Source: Roseiarcus sp963732155 (GTDB lineage: Bacteria > Pseudomonadota > Alphaproteobacteria > Rhizobiales > Beijerinckiaceae). From it: a stretch of DNA of 64,000 nucleotides. Location: the NCBI GenBank assembly GCA_963732155.1, contig CAVSYB010000007.1, forward strand, positions 186,001-250,000, read 5' to 3'. Below are positions 1-9,880 of this stretch, in pieces (position 1 is the stretch's first letter; each line of letters opens with the position of its first letter). The notes beneath the pieces were generated by a model. It did no database searches. It had not been told where the DNA came from and worked only from the letters and a program-made list of their open reading frames with translations. The translations under genes and the position numbers were made by a program.

Positions 1-453
1 GGTCTTGCCGGCGATGCTGACGTCGCCGCGCTGCCGGGAAGCGTCGAGATATTCGCGGGCGTCGCTCGCCATGCCGCGCATCAGACCTTCGCCTCGGCTC
101 TGGTCCCAGCCCATCGCCCCGCGCATCGCCGCCACCGAGAATCGCTCGAAATTGGTTGCGGTGCGCGCCGACGCCGGCGCGGCGATGCGCGCTTCGAAAC
201 GGATGAATTCGTCGCCGTGGCAGGTCAGCGTCGCGTCGACGTCGACCTTGGTGCTGATGTCGAACACGCTGATGTCGGTCTTGGCGCGCGAGACGACGAG
301 CGAATGGGTGAATTCGACCTGCATGTCGCTCGCCGCCAGGCGCAGCTTCTCGACGAATGCGTCACAACCGCTCAGCGCCGACTTGGCGAGCGCCGGCGCG
401 CCCGCGCCCGCCAGCGTAAACAACAGCACGCCGATCGCGCAGCGCCACGACAT
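1..453 (-). CDS. Exported hypothetical protein, C-terminus cut by window edge
   Basis: The first 151 codons of a gene that runs off the left edge. The start at 453 gives a clear Sec signal peptide: MSWRC, a hydrophobic stretch (AIGVLLFTLAGAGAP) and a likely cleavage site after ALA near residue 23. Two cysteines follow in the mature part, in SGCDAF and LTCHGDE, so a periplasmic disulfide is possible. I do not recognise the family. An upstream ATG in another frame gives a basic, arginine-rich product without a signal peptide and was not chosen. The gene follows pepA on the same strand with only 17 bases between them and may be co-transcribed with it. The export prediction is firm; the function is unknown. 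Confidence 0.6.
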   Translation of the reverse strand, partial: MSWRCAIGVLLFTLAGAGAPALAKSALSGCDAFVEKLRLAASDMQVEFTHSLVVSRAKTDISVFDISTKVDVDATLTCHGDEFIRFEARIAAPASARTATNFERFSVAAMRGAMGWDQSRGEGLMRGMASDAREYLDASRQRGDVSIAGKT

Positions 454-470
454 CGCATTTCCCCCGAAGC

Positions 471-1970
471 TCATTTTTCGTAGTGATCGGCCACCAGCCG
501 GTCGAGCAGGCGCACGCCCCACCCCGAACCCCAGGACTGGTTGATTTCGCCGGCCGGCGAACCCATGCCGACGCCCGCGATGTCCAGATGGGCCCAAGGC
601 GCGCCGTTGACGAAGCGCTGCAGGAATTGCGCCGCGGTGATCGACCCGGCATGACGCCCGGCGGCGTTCTTGACGTCGGCGAATTTCGAATCGATCAGCT
701 TGTCGTAGGCGGCGCCGAGCGGCATTCGCCAGACCCTCTCGCGGCTGGCGGCGCCGGCGTCGGTCAGACGCCTGGCGAGTTCGTCGTCGTTGGAGAACAA
801 CCCTGCGTATTCCTGGCCGAGCGCGACGAGAATCGCGCCGGTCAAGGTCGCCAGATCGATCATCAACGCGGGCTTGTACTTGTCCTGGACGTACCAGAGG
901 ACGTCGGCCAGAACCAGCCGGCCCTCGGCGTCGGTGTTGATGACCTCGATCGTCTGCCCCGACATCGAGGTCAGAATGTCGCCCGGCCGTATCGCCTCGC
1001 CGCTCGGCATATTTTCGACCAGGCCGATCGCGCCGATCGCGTTGACTTTCGCCTTGCGGCTGGCCAACGCGTGCATCAGGCCGACGACGCAGGCCGCCCC
1101 GGCCATGTCGCCCTTCATGTCCTCCATTCCGGCGGACGGCTTGATCGAAACGCCGCCGGTGTCGAAACAGACGCCCTTGCCAATGAAGGCGATCGGCGGC
1201 GATTTTTTTTTCGCCTTCCCCCTGGCCCCGTCCCAGCGCATCACGACGAGCCGGCTGTCGCGCGCCGAGCCCTGGCCGACGCCGAGCAACGCGCCCATGC
1301 CGAGCTTGGCCATCGCCTTTTCGTCGAGCACGTCGATCGCCACCCCCAGGTTCGCAAGAGCGGCGGCGCGGTCGGCGAATTCCACGGGGAAGAGGATGTT
1401 CGCCGGCTCATTGACGAGATCGCGCGCAAGTTGGACGCCTTCGACAACCGCCTCGCGCGCCTTGGCCGCGCGCCGCGCGCCTTCGACGTCCTCGACGCCG
1501 ATCGTCACCTGGGGCGCGCCGCGCGCGTCGCCCTCCTTCTTCTTCTTGTATTTGTCGAAGCGATAGGCGCGAAGCTGAACGCCCAGCATGAAATCGGCCG
1601 CGGCGGCGGCGTTCCACGCGCCTTCCGGCGGCTCGAAGGCGACGCTGACCTCCCTGGCGGCGCCGATCTTGCCGAAGACATAGCCGCCGAGCGTCGGAAA
1701 ATCAGCGTCGGCCAATTCTTTCGCGCCGCCCAGACCGATCACCAGAAGCCGCTCGGCCGCGACGCCATGCGGCGCGACAATATCGAGCGCGCTCAACGAC
1801 TTTCCCTCGAATTGCGCGATTTTTGCGCCGCTGGCGAGGAGACCCGCGGCCTCGCCCAGAAACGCGCTGACCGAGGGCCCGCATTTGAGGTCGGCGCCGA
1901 CGAAGACGACGAAGGTTCCCCCTTCGGGCGCGGCCAGCGGCGCGAAGGCGGTTTTGACAAATTCGCTCAT
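471..1970 (-). CDS. pepA: Leucyl aminopeptidase (M17 family)
   Basis: A cytosolic zinc/manganese aminopeptidase that releases N-terminal residues, preferably leucine, from peptides. About 499 residues, the normal M17 length. The N-terminal half is the variable domain; the catalytic domain starts near residue 180. Visible are the metal-binding block GKGVCFDTGG with its Lys and Asp ligands, the downstream MKGDMAGAA segment, and the family signature NTDAEGRLVLAD with Asp and Glu ligands, followed by LMIDLATLTGA. The second of two adjacent ATGs was taken as start because GAGGA lies four bases before it; the first ATG adds one residue. The gene is divergent from lptF across about 250 bases that must carry both promoters. 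A pepA-lptF-lptG neighbourhood is common in Hyphomicrobiales. Confidence 0.93.
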   Translation of the reverse strand: MSEFVKTAFAPLAAPEGGTFVVFVGADLKCGPSVSAFLGEAAGLLASGAKIAQFEGKSLSALDIVAPHGVAAERLLVIGLGGAKELADADFPTLGGYVFGKIGAAREVSVAFEPPEGAWNAAAAADFMLGVQLRAYRFDKYKKKKEGDARGAPQVTIGVEDVEGARRAAKAREAVVEGVQLARDLVNEPANILFPVEFADRAAALANLGVAIDVLDEKAMAKLGMGALLGVGQGSARDSRLVVMRWDGARGKAKKKSPPIAFIGKGVCFDTGGVSIKPSAGMEDMKGDMAGAACVVGLMHALASRKAKVNAIGAIGLVENMPSGEAIRPGDILTSMSGQTIEVINTDAEGRLVLADVLWYVQDKYKPALMIDLATLTGAILVALGQEYAGLFSNDDELARRLTDAGAASRERVWRMPLGAAYDKLIDSKFADVKNAAGRHAGSITAAQFLQRFVNGAPWAHLDIAGVGMGSPAGEINQSWGSGWGVRLLDRLVADHYEK

Positions 1971-2222
1971 CATGTCCTCGAACGGCGCTCCGGCCGCGGC
2001 GGGATTTGGCGCTCATCTGCGCCATTGCGCCTCGACAAATCAAGAGTTTTGAGCCGCCCGCCAAAAAGCCGCCGCGAAATAGTCCAAACGCCGCTTCAAG
2101 CTCGCTGCATCGCGGCGAGACGCGGCCGCCGCTTGTCAGAAGCGCGCGCGAAGGTTAGCCCAGCGGCGCGCGGGGCGCCGGCATCGGATTCGGCGTGCGA
2201 TGCGATCGGGGACGGCGGCGGC

Positions 2223-3344
2223 GTGACACGGATCGAGCGCTATATCTTTCGCACGGCGGCGCTGGCCTTTCTCGCTGGTCTTTTCGCGCTGACGGCGGTC
2301 GTCTGGGTCACGCAGGCGCTGCGCCAGTTCGATCTCTTGACGAGCAAGGGCCAGACCATCGTCGTATTCCTGACCATGACGGGGCTCACCATCCCCTCGC
2401 TCGTCGCGATCATCGCGCCGGCGGCGTTGTTCACCGGGGTTCTCTACTGCCTCAACAAGCTCAATGGCGACAGCGAGCTGGTGGTGATGAGCGCCGCGGG
2501 CGTCAGTCCGGGCACCCTGCTGCGTCCGTTCCTCGTTCTGTATTGCGCGGTCTTCGCGCTTGTCGGTTCGATGACGCTCAAGGTCATGCCGTGGAGCTTC
2601 GACCTCATCCAGGAGCTCACTGCCAAAATCCATGCTGATTTCATTACGAATTTTGCGCAGGCGGGCGCTTTCAGCGAACTGGAGGCGGGGTTCGTGTTCC
2701 ACTATCGGGAGCGTGGGCCGGACGGATCGCTCCATGGCGTGTTCATGCAGGACCGTCGCGACCCCGCGCATATCACCAGTTACATCGCCGAACTCGGGCA
2801 GACCGTCGAAAAGGACGGTTTGAACTATCTCGTGCTCGACAAGGGCAGCTATCAGCGCCCGCAGGAAAGCGGCGATTCGGCGATCGTGTCGTTCGACAAT
2901 TACACGATCGATCTTTCACAATTCACGCCCAAGGAAGGGACATCCAAGCGGCCGCGCGAGCGCGACACCGCCGAGCTGATGTTCCCCGATCCGCACGATG
3001 AAACGGCGGCGCGGCTGCAGGGTCGCCTGCGCGCCGAGCTGCTGGACCGATTGACCAGCCCGCTCTATGCTTTCGCCGCCGGCCTGATCGGCTTTGCGGC
3101 GCTCGGCGAGGCGCGCACGACGCGCCAGGGACGCGGGGTGGCGATCGGCGTCGCGGTGCTGATCTTCGCCGGGGTCCGCCTGATGGGAATCGCCGCGAAC
3201 ACATTCGTGGTCAGCAAACCGAAGGCCGAACTGTTCATCTGGGCGATACCGCTCGTGACGTGCCTGGTCTGTCTGGACGCCATTTTCAAGGGACCGCTGT
3301 CGCGAACGGGCGCGCGCTTCCGCCGCGCCTCGGTCGGGAGCTGA
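2223..3344 (+). CDS. lptF: LPS export ABC transporter permease LptF
   Basis: Inner-membrane subunit of the LptB2FG transporter that extracts lipopolysaccharide and drives it across the periplasm. The protein (about 373 residues) has the YjgP/YjgQ plan: three N-terminal membrane segments (from IERYIFRTAALAFLAGLFAL to about residue 120), a periplasmic beta-jellyroll region containing FITNFAQAGAFSELEAGFVF, and three C-terminal membrane segments. The start is a GTG (V-T-R-I-E-R-Y), because this is where homology to LptF begins. The open frame runs about 1.7 kb further upstream, but only as the antisense of pepA. lptG follows after eight bases, so the two permease halves are co-transcribed. Confidence 0.92.
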   Translation: MTRIERYIFRTAALAFLAGLFALTAVVWVTQALRQFDLLTSKGQTIVVFLTMTGLTIPSLVAIIAPAALFTGVLYCLNKLNGDSELVVMSAAGVSPGTLLRPFLVLYCAVFALVGSMTLKVMPWSFDLIQELTAKIHADFITNFAQAGAFSELEAGFVFHYRERGPDGSLHGVFMQDRRDPAHITSYIAELGQTVEKDGLNYLVLDKGSYQRPQESGDSAIVSFDNYTIDLSQFTPKEGTSKRPRERDTAELMFPDPHDETAARLQGRLRAELLDRLTSPLYAFAAGLIGFAALGEARTTRQGRGVAIGVAVLIFAGVRLMGIAANTFVVSKPKAELFIWAIPLVTCLVCLDAIFKGPLSRTGARFRRASVGS

Positions 3345-3352
3345 GAGAGGCG

Positions 3353-4438
3353 ATGATCGGCTCCACGCTGGCGCGCTATCTTTCAATCCGCTTCGCCAAG
3401 ACGATTCTGGCGACCTTTGCGGCTGTTTTCACGCTTATTTTCACGATCGACCTCGTCGAAACGCTGCGCCGGTCCGGCGACACGCCGGCGGCGACCGGCC
3501 CGCTGATGGCCTGGCTCTCGTTTCTTCATACGCCGACCATCGCCGAGCAGGCGCTGCCCTTCGCGGTTCTGTTCGGCGCGATGATCGCGTTTCTCAATCT
3601 GTCGCGCAAACTGGAGCTGGTCGTCGCGCGCGCCGCCGGCGTTTCCGTCTGGCAGTTCCTGGCGCCGCCGCTGGCGGTCGTTCTGGTCCTCGGCGTCCTG
3701 TCGGTCGCCCTGTACAATCCAGGCTCGGCTTACATGAAGCAACGGGCCGACGCCATCGAGGCCAAGCTGTTTGGCCCGGCCGGTCAGGCGGGCGGCGCGG
3801 TGGGCCTGTGGATTCGTCAAAAGAGCGTCGACGGCCAGGCGATCGTGCACGCCGAGGGCGTGGCTGACCGCGGCGTCACGCTTTCGAAAGTGACGGTCTT
3901 CAATTTCGACGACGACGGCGGCTTCACCGAGCGCATCGACGCCGCGGGCGGCGTGTTGCACGACGGCTTCTGGAGCCTCAGCGACGCCCAGATCGTGACG
4001 CCGGGTTTTGCGACCGAGCCGGCGAAGACCTATTTGCTGGCGACGACGTTGACCCCCAGCGAAGTGGCGCAATCCTTCCTCGCGCCGGAAACCGTGCCGT
4101 TCTGGAGCCTCCCGTCGCTTGCCGCGCAGATCGAGCGGGCCGGCCTCGACGCGACGGGGTATCGCCTGCGCTATCAGGAATTGCTCGCCCGGCCGCTGAT
4201 GCTGGCGGCGATGGTGCTGGTGGCCGCCTGTTTTTCATTAAGATTCTTCCGTATGGGCGGCGTAGGCATTATGGTTTCTGGTGGCGTGGCGGCGGGCTTC
4301 GTGCTTTATGTTGCCACTAAATTAGTCGGCGATCTCGGCGGCGCCGGCTTCATCAGCACGCCGATCGCGGGTTGGTCGCCAGCAGTGGTCGGTTGTTTGT
4401 TCGGGGTGCTTGTGCTGTTGCATCAGGAGGATGGTTGA
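3353..4438 (+). CDS. lptG: LPS export ABC transporter permease LptG
   Basis: Second inner-membrane permease half of LptB2FG (about 361 residues). It starts MIGSTLARYLSIRFAKTIL, preceded by a GAGAGAGG ribosome-binding site that overlaps the lptF stop. Three membrane segments lie in the first 120 residues, a periplasmic domain in the middle (TEPAKTYLLATTLTPSEVAQ), and three membrane segments at the end, including LARPLMLAAMVLVAACFSL. The stop overlaps the lptD start by one base (TGATG), so lptF-lptG-lptD should be translated from one message. LptB, LptA and LptC are not in this window. Confidence 0.92.
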   Translation: MIGSTLARYLSIRFAKTILATFAAVFTLIFTIDLVETLRRSGDTPAATGPLMAWLSFLHTPTIAEQALPFAVLFGAMIAFLNLSRKLELVVARAAGVSVWQFLAPPLAVVLVLGVLSVALYNPGSAYMKQRADAIEAKLFGPAGQAGGAVGLWIRQKSVDGQAIVHAEGVADRGVTLSKVTVFNFDDDGGFTERIDAAGGVLHDGFWSLSDAQIVTPGFATEPAKTYLLATTLTPSEVAQSFLAPETVPFWSLPSLAAQIERAGLDATGYRLRYQELLARPLMLAAMVLVAACFSLRFFRMGGVGIMVSGGVAAGFVLYVATKLVGDLGGAGFISTPIAGWSPAVVGCLFGVLVLLHQEDG

Positions 4439-7082
4439 TGGGCCGGTTCGCCTGCCCTCCTGAACCGGAGAACGAACCGCGGCGCCGTTGGACGGCCGCG
4501 GCGGTTGTTTTTGCCTGCGCCGCCACGTTGCTCGCGATAGGCGTTGCTTCTCCGACGCAGGCGCAGGCGCCTGCGTCGCCGTGGCGCCGAGCGCCGCCTC
4601 TGCTCCGCCGGCGGCCGCCGCCAAGAAACCCGACAAAATGATCGTCGAGGCCAATGAGCTGGTGTTCGACAAGGACAAGAACACTGTTTCGGCGGTCGGC
4701 GACGCCCAGCTCTATTACCAGGGGCGCGTCCTCGAGGCCGATCGGGTCACCTACGATCGCAACACGAAGCGCGTCTATGCCGAAGGTCACGCCAAGCTGA
4801 CCGACGAAAAAGGCGACGTCACCTACGGGACCAAATTCGACCTGACCGACAATTTCCGGGACGGCTTCATTGAAAGCCTCCAGACGATCGCCACCGACAA
4901 GACCCGCATGAGCGGCGCCCGCGCCGAGCGCTCCAACGGCGACGTCTCGGTTATCGACAAGGGACTCTACACCGCTTGCGAGCCTTGCGCGGACCATCCG
5001 GAACGGCCGCCGCTCTGGCAGGTGCGCGCCACCCGCATCATCCACAATCAAGAAAGCCACGTCGTCTATTACGAGGACGCCTGGCTCGAATTGTGGGGAG
5101 TGCCGATCGCCTATCTTCCGTATTTTTCGGGACCGGACCCCACAGTGAACCGCCTGACCGGATTGCTGACCCCTCAATACTCTCAAGGCACGTATCAGGG
5201 CAGCGGCGTCGGATTTTCCTATTTCATCAATCTGGCGCCCAATTACGATCTGACGATCAGCCCGACCTATTTCTCCCAGCAGGGCCCGTTCGGCGACATC
5301 GAGTGGCGCCATCGTCTCGACACCGGGGCCTACGACATTCACGTGACCGGCATCGATCAGCTGGATCCCGGCGCGTTCCCGGCGGCGCCCTACGGCGCCG
5401 GCGACCTCAGGTTCCGCGGCTCGGTGGAATCGAAGGGGCAGTTCTATATCAACGAAGAATGGAAATACGGCTGGGACTTCGCATTTCTGTCGGACAAGTT
5501 CTATTACAACGATTACAAACTCAGATCGGTCGATCTGAGCAACTATTACTTCCAGGATATCGTCTCCTCGGTCTATTTGCGCGGACAGGGCGATCGCGGG
5601 TTTTTCGATCTGAGCGGCTATCATTTCGAGGGGTTGACCGAATACGACTTCCAGCAGCAGCAGCCGAATGCGGTCCCGGTCCTCGACTACAACAAGATGG
5701 TGGATGTGCGACCCGAGCAAAGCTTCGGCATCGGCGGCGAAGTCACCTATGACGCCAATGTGACGAACATCAACCGCACCGCCGCCTATTTCCAGGCCGT
5801 CGGCGCGCAAACCCTCGACACCGCCTACAGTCTGTACAATGTCTGCGAGACGCCGACAGGCCTGCCGGCGACCCTGCCGTCGGGCCAGCCCTCCGGCCTG
5901 CCGACGACCACGCCCTCCTATACGCCAGGCAAGTGCTTCCTTGGCGGCATCGGCGGCGACTATGCGCGCGCGACGGCGCAATTCACCTGGCAGCGCAAGA
6001 TCATCGACCCGATCGGCGAAGTCTGGACGCCCTTCGCTTTCGCCCGCCTGGACGGCGAGACCACGCAGCTCAACACCAGTCAGACCTACACCTTCGTCAA
6101 CGGCACGATCACCGACTCGATCAGCAATTCGAGCCAGCCTGCCTTTTTCGACGGACTCGACAACGAGACGACCATGCGCGCGATGCCGGGCGTCGGCCTC
6201 GACTACCGCTATCCCTTCGTCTCCTCGTCGTTTCTCGGGCGACAGGTCATCGAGCCGATCGCCCAGGTCATCATCCGGCCCAATGAATATCTGCCGAAGC
6301 TGCAACCCAACGAAGACGCCCAAAGTCTTGTTTTCGACGACACCAATCTGTTCGAATGGAACAAATATTCCGGATATGACCGGATCGAGGGCGGCGGTCG
6401 GGTGAACTACGGGACGCAGTACACCGCGGACTTCGCCAATGGCGGCCACGCCACTGTGATCGGCGGCGAATCCATTCAGATATTCGGCAATAATTCGTTC
6501 GCGATGCCCGACGCGGCCAACACGGGACTGGAGTCCGGCCTCGACAAGCAATATTCGAACTTCGTCGCGCGCCAGACGATCGCTCCCTTCAACAACGACA
6601 TTTCCTTCACGTCGAAGCAGCAATTCGACAACACGACGTTCGGGCTGACGCGCCTGGACGCGATCGCCAACGTCAATTTCCGCAGCCTGACGACCAGTGT
6701 CGACTATGCGCGCTACGACGCGCAGCCGGACCTCGGCTGGCTCTACAAGCGCGAGGGCGTCGTCACCAACGCGACCTACAAGTTCCTGGAGCACTGGAAC
6801 GTGAACGGATCGATCATTCTCGACATGTCGCGTTACCTCTACGACTTGCCCGGACAGCATACTTCGCGGTTCGATCCGACAAATTTCGGTTTTGGCATCG
6901 GTTACGACGACGAGTGCACCTCGCTCAAGATCAGCTATACGAACACCGTCAGCGATCCGATCGCCGCGACGCCTTCCTATCACGACCAGACCATTCTGGT
7001 GCAGTTGACGCTTCGCACATTGGGCGAGGTCAAAGCGAGCACCGACATCACCAGCATGCTCGGCTCGCCGCCGCCGCCATAG
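4438..7082 (+). CDS. lptD: LPS-assembly outer-membrane protein LptD, with an apparent frameshift after the signal peptide
   Basis: Outer-membrane beta-barrel that inserts LPS into the outer leaflet (about 880 residues). An OstA-type jellyroll (MIVEANELVFDKDKNTVSA, then AEGHAKLTDEKGDVTYG) is followed by the barrel. The frame of the body has no proper start: its only early Met gives a non-secretory N-terminus. The expected signal peptide (RRRWTAAAVVFACAATLLA, cut after AQA) is in a second frame starting at 4438, with AGGAGG nine bases upstream. The two frames join near 4575-4590 if one base is missing, giving an Ala/Pro-rich linker. LptD is normally essential, so a sequencing error or very recent mutation is more likely than a dead gene. 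surA, which usually follows, is absent. Confidence 0.9.
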
Positions 7083-7175
7083 GCCGGGCGGCTTGTCGCG
7101 AGCCAATCGAAATGGCTGCCGCGCGGCGGCCAAACGGCTCTTGACCACGACGCGACCAGAGCGGCTTTATCGGCC

Positions 7176-8182
7176 ATGACGAAACGCGAGCCGCGCCTGC
7201 CGCTGGCGATGACGATCGGCGAGCCGGCGGGAATCGGCCCCGAACTCGCGCTGCGCGCCTGGCTGCGGCGCGCGGCGATCGGCGCGCCGTTTTTCGTCAT
7301 CGCCGACCCCCTGGCCCTGCGCGAAGCGGCGCGCCAGCTCGCGCTCGACGTTCCCGTCGCGGTCGTCGGACCCGCCGACGCGATCGAAACGTTCGAGCGC
7401 GCGCTGCCGGTCGTCGCGCTGGGCGCTTCGGCCGCCGCGACGCCGGGCGCCCCGAGTCCTCCTTCGCGCGAGCGACGATCGAATCGATCGAACGGGCCGT
7501 CGGCTACGTCCGATCGGGCGAGGCCGCCGCCGTGGTCACCAACCCGATCGCCAAGCATGTGCTTTATGAGGCCGGATTTGCGTTTCCCGGCCACACCGAA
7601 TTTCTCGGCGAACTTGCGCGCCAATGGGGCCAAAGCGCTCGGCCCGTCATGCTGCTGTGGTCGAGCGCGCTGTGCGTCGCGCCGGTGACCATCCACATTC
7701 CGCTCGCCGACGTGCCGCGCGCCCTGACCCGCGAGCTTATCGTCGCCACCGCGCGCATCGTCGCGGCGGATCTGCGGAACCGATTCGACATTCCCCGCCC
7801 CCGGCTCGCCGTCGCCGGCCTCAACCCTCACGCCGGGGAGGGCGGCGCGCTCGGCCGCGAAGAGATCGAGACGATCGCGCCCGCGATCGCCCTGCTGCGC
7901 GCCGAGGGCCTCGAGGCGACCGGCCCACATCCCGCCGACACGATGTTTCATGCGGCGGCGCGCCGGCGCTACGACGTGGCGCTGACGATGTACCACGATC
8001 AGGGGCTGATCCCGATCAAGACGCTCGCTTTCGACACCGGCGTCAACGTCACGCTCGGCCTGCCGTTCGTTCGCACCTCGCCTGACCATGGCGTCGCCTT
8101 CGACATTGCCGGCAAGGGGCTGGCCAACCCGGCGAGCCTGATCGAGGCGACGCGGCTCGCGGCGCGGCTGGCCGCCAAGTGA
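7176..8182 (+). CDS. pdxA: 4-hydroxythreonine-4-phosphate dehydrogenase PdxA, frameshifted
   Basis: Oxidises 4-phosphohydroxy-L-threonine in the DXP-dependent pyridoxal phosphate pathway. The N-terminal part (MTIGEPAGIGPELALRAWL) and the C-terminal part (VVTNPIAKHVLYEAGF, GHTEFLGELA, TMYHDQGLIPIKTLAFDTG, RTSPDHGVAFDIAG) are both well conserved but lie in different frames. They join near 7445-7455, inside a C-rich run: one added base turns ATPGAP into a continuous link with ESSFARATIESIERAVGY. Metal-binding histidines are seen in GHTEF and YHDQG. The reconstructed product is about 335 residues, the family norm. The stop overlaps the rsmA GTG start, as expected for coupled genes. The single indel may be a sequencing error. 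Confidence 0.9.
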
Positions 8183-9060
8183 GCCTGGCGCTCGACGGCC
8201 TGCCGCCGCTACGTGAGGTCGCGGCGACTTACGGACTCGATGCGAAAAAGTCGCTTGGCCAGAATTTCCTGTTCGACCTCAACCTGACCGGCCGGATCGC
8301 GCGCGCCGCCGGACCGCTGGCCGGCGTCGCCGTCGTCGAGATCGGCCCCGGTCCCGGCGGCCTGACGCGCGCGCTGCTCAGCGAGGGCGCGGCGAAAGTC
8401 GTCGCCGTCGAGCGCGACGAACGCTGTCTCGCGCCTTTGGCGGAAATCGCCCGGCGCTGGCCCGGTCGGCTCGAAATCGTCGCCGGCGACGCCCTCGCGC
8501 TGGATTTCGCCGCCCTCGCCGCCAAAGCCGAAGGGGCGCCGCTGCGCGTCTGCGCCAACCTGCCCTATAATATCGCAACGCCGCTGCTCGTGCGCTGGCT
8601 TGAATCGGCGCCATGGCCGCCCTGGTTCGATCGCCTGACGTTGATGTTTCAGCGCGAAGTCGCGCTGCGCATCGTCGCCAGCCCGCGCCAGCGGGCGGAC
8701 TATGGGCGGCTCGCGGTTCTTGCGGGCTGGCGGTGCCGGGCGCGGATTCTGTTCGACGTGCCCGCCGCCGCCTTCACGCCGCCGCCCAAAGTGACGTCGA
8801 GCATCGTCGAACTGGTCCCGCGCCCCGCCCCTGAGCGGTGCGAGTTGAGCCTGCTGACCGCGGTCGCGCAAGCCGCGTTCGGGCAGCGCCGCAAGATGTT
8901 GCGTCAATCGCTCAAGTCCTTCTCCGCGGCGATCGGCGTCGATTCGCTCGCCCTGCTCGGCGCCGCCGGCGTCGAGCCGACCCGCCGGGCGGAGGAAATC
9001 GACGTCGCGGGCTTCGTCGCCCTGGCCCGCGCGGCGCAGACATTGCGCCGATCTCATTAA
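8179..9060 (+). CDS. rsmA: 16S rRNA (adenine1518/1519-N6)-dimethyltransferase RsmA (KsgA)
   Basis: Dimethylates two adjacent adenines in the terminal 16S rRNA hairpin, a late step in 30S maturation. 293 residues. The N-terminal KKSLGQNFLFD motif, SAM motif I (VVEIGPGPGGLTRALL), acidic motif II (VVAVERDERC) and catalytic motif IV (CANLPYNIATPLL) are all present. The C-terminal RNA-binding region includes FGQRRKMLRQSLKSF. The GTG start overlaps the last bases of pdxA (GTGA), an arrangement common in proteobacteria. Resistance to kasugamycin would be expected on loss of this gene (family knowledge). Confidence 0.95.
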   Translation: MSLALDGLPPLREVAATYGLDAKKSLGQNFLFDLNLTGRIARAAGPLAGVAVVEIGPGPGGLTRALLSEGAAKVVAVERDERCLAPLAEIARRWPGRLEIVAGDALALDFAALAAKAEGAPLRVCANLPYNIATPLLVRWLESAPWPPWFDRLTLMFQREVALRIVASPRQRADYGRLAVLAGWRCRARILFDVPAAAFTPPPKVTSSIVELVPRPAPERCELSLLTAVAQAAFGQRRKMLRQSLKSFSAAIGVDSLALLGAAGVEPTRRAEEIDVAGFVALARAAQTLRRSH

Positions 9061-9112
9061 CCCGCAGGCAAGCGCCCGCGCCTAAGGTCGGCGCCCGAAA
9101 GGCGTGGCTTTG

Positions 9113-9880
9113 ATGCGTGAACCCGACGATGACGTCCGGCCGCCCGCGCTCGTCCTGCGCGATTTGCGCAAGAGTTTCGCCAAGACGGCGGTCGACGGGC
9201 TGAATCTCACAGTGCGGGTCGGCGAACTCTACGCGCTGCTCGGCCCGAACGGGGCGGGCAAGACGACGACGCTGCGGATCGTCGCAGGGCTGCTGCCCCC
9301 CGACAGCGGCGAGATCGCGGTGTTCGGCGTCGACGCGCGCCGGCGCCCGATCGAGGCCAAGCGGATCATGGCCTGGCTGCCGGACGAGCCGACGCTCTAC
9401 GATAAGCTCGACCCGCTCGAATATCTCGAATTCGTGGCGGGCCTGTGGGGGGTCGAGCCCCGACGCGCCCAAAATCTCGCCGACGAACTGCTGCAGACCC
9501 TGGGGCTGTGGGAGCACCGCCGCGAGCGCTGCGAGGGCTTTTCGCGCGGCATGAAGCAGAAGCTCGCGCTCGCCGGCGCGTTGGTTCACGAACCGCGCCT
9601 GCTGATGCTCGACGAACCGTTGACCGGCCTCGACGCCGCGATCGCCCGGCAGGTCAAGGACCTGCTTGCCGCGCGCGTGAAACAGGGGGCGACGATCATT
9701 CTGACGACGCACATCCTGGAGGTCGCCGAACGGCTGGCGGACCGCATCGGCGTCATCCAGCGCGGCCGGCTGATCGCCGAAGGCACGCTCGCCCAATTGC
9801 GCGGCGCCGGCGGCCTCGACGGGGCGAGCCTCGAAGAGATATTCCTTCGCCTCACTGCGCCCGGCGAACGCGCCGCATGA
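9113..9880 (+). CDS. ABC-2 type exporter, ATP-binding protein
   Basis: Single-domain ABC ATPase of about 255 residues. Walker A is GPNGAGKTTTLRIV, the Q-loop region is WLPDEPTLYDKL, the signature is FSRGMKQKLALAGAL and Walker B is LLMLDEPLTGLD, followed by the switch His in TTHILEVAERL. The ATG at 9113 was chosen over a GTG nine bases upstream because it has the better spacing from AAAGG. The next gene, its permease, overlaps it by ATGA. The pair sits between rsmA and gmk, a position usually without an ABC transporter. Substrate unknown; the arrangement is that of drug/natural-product or Nat-type exporters. Confidence 0.88.
   Translation: MREPDDDVRPPALVLRDLRKSFAKTAVDGLNLTVRVGELYALLGPNGAGKTTTLRIVAGLLPPDSGEIAVFGVDARRRPIEAKRIMAWLPDEPTLYDKLDPLEYLEFVAGLWGVEPRRAQNLADELLQTLGLWEHRRERCEGFSRGMKQKLALAGALVHEPRLLMLDEPLTGLDAAIARQVKDLLAARVKQGATIILTTHILEVAERLADRIGVIQRGRLIAEGTLAQLRGAGGLDGASLEEIFLRLTAPGERAA

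Noticed and set aside
483..2222. Long plus-strand open frame reaching into lptF
   Set aside because: It is the antisense of pepA; its product is arginine/aspartate-rich frame noise and the true LptF homology begins at 2223.
4353..7148. 931-codon minus-strand open frame
   Set aside because: Antisense shadow of lptD; no recognised domain, while the plus strand has clear OstA and LptD motifs.
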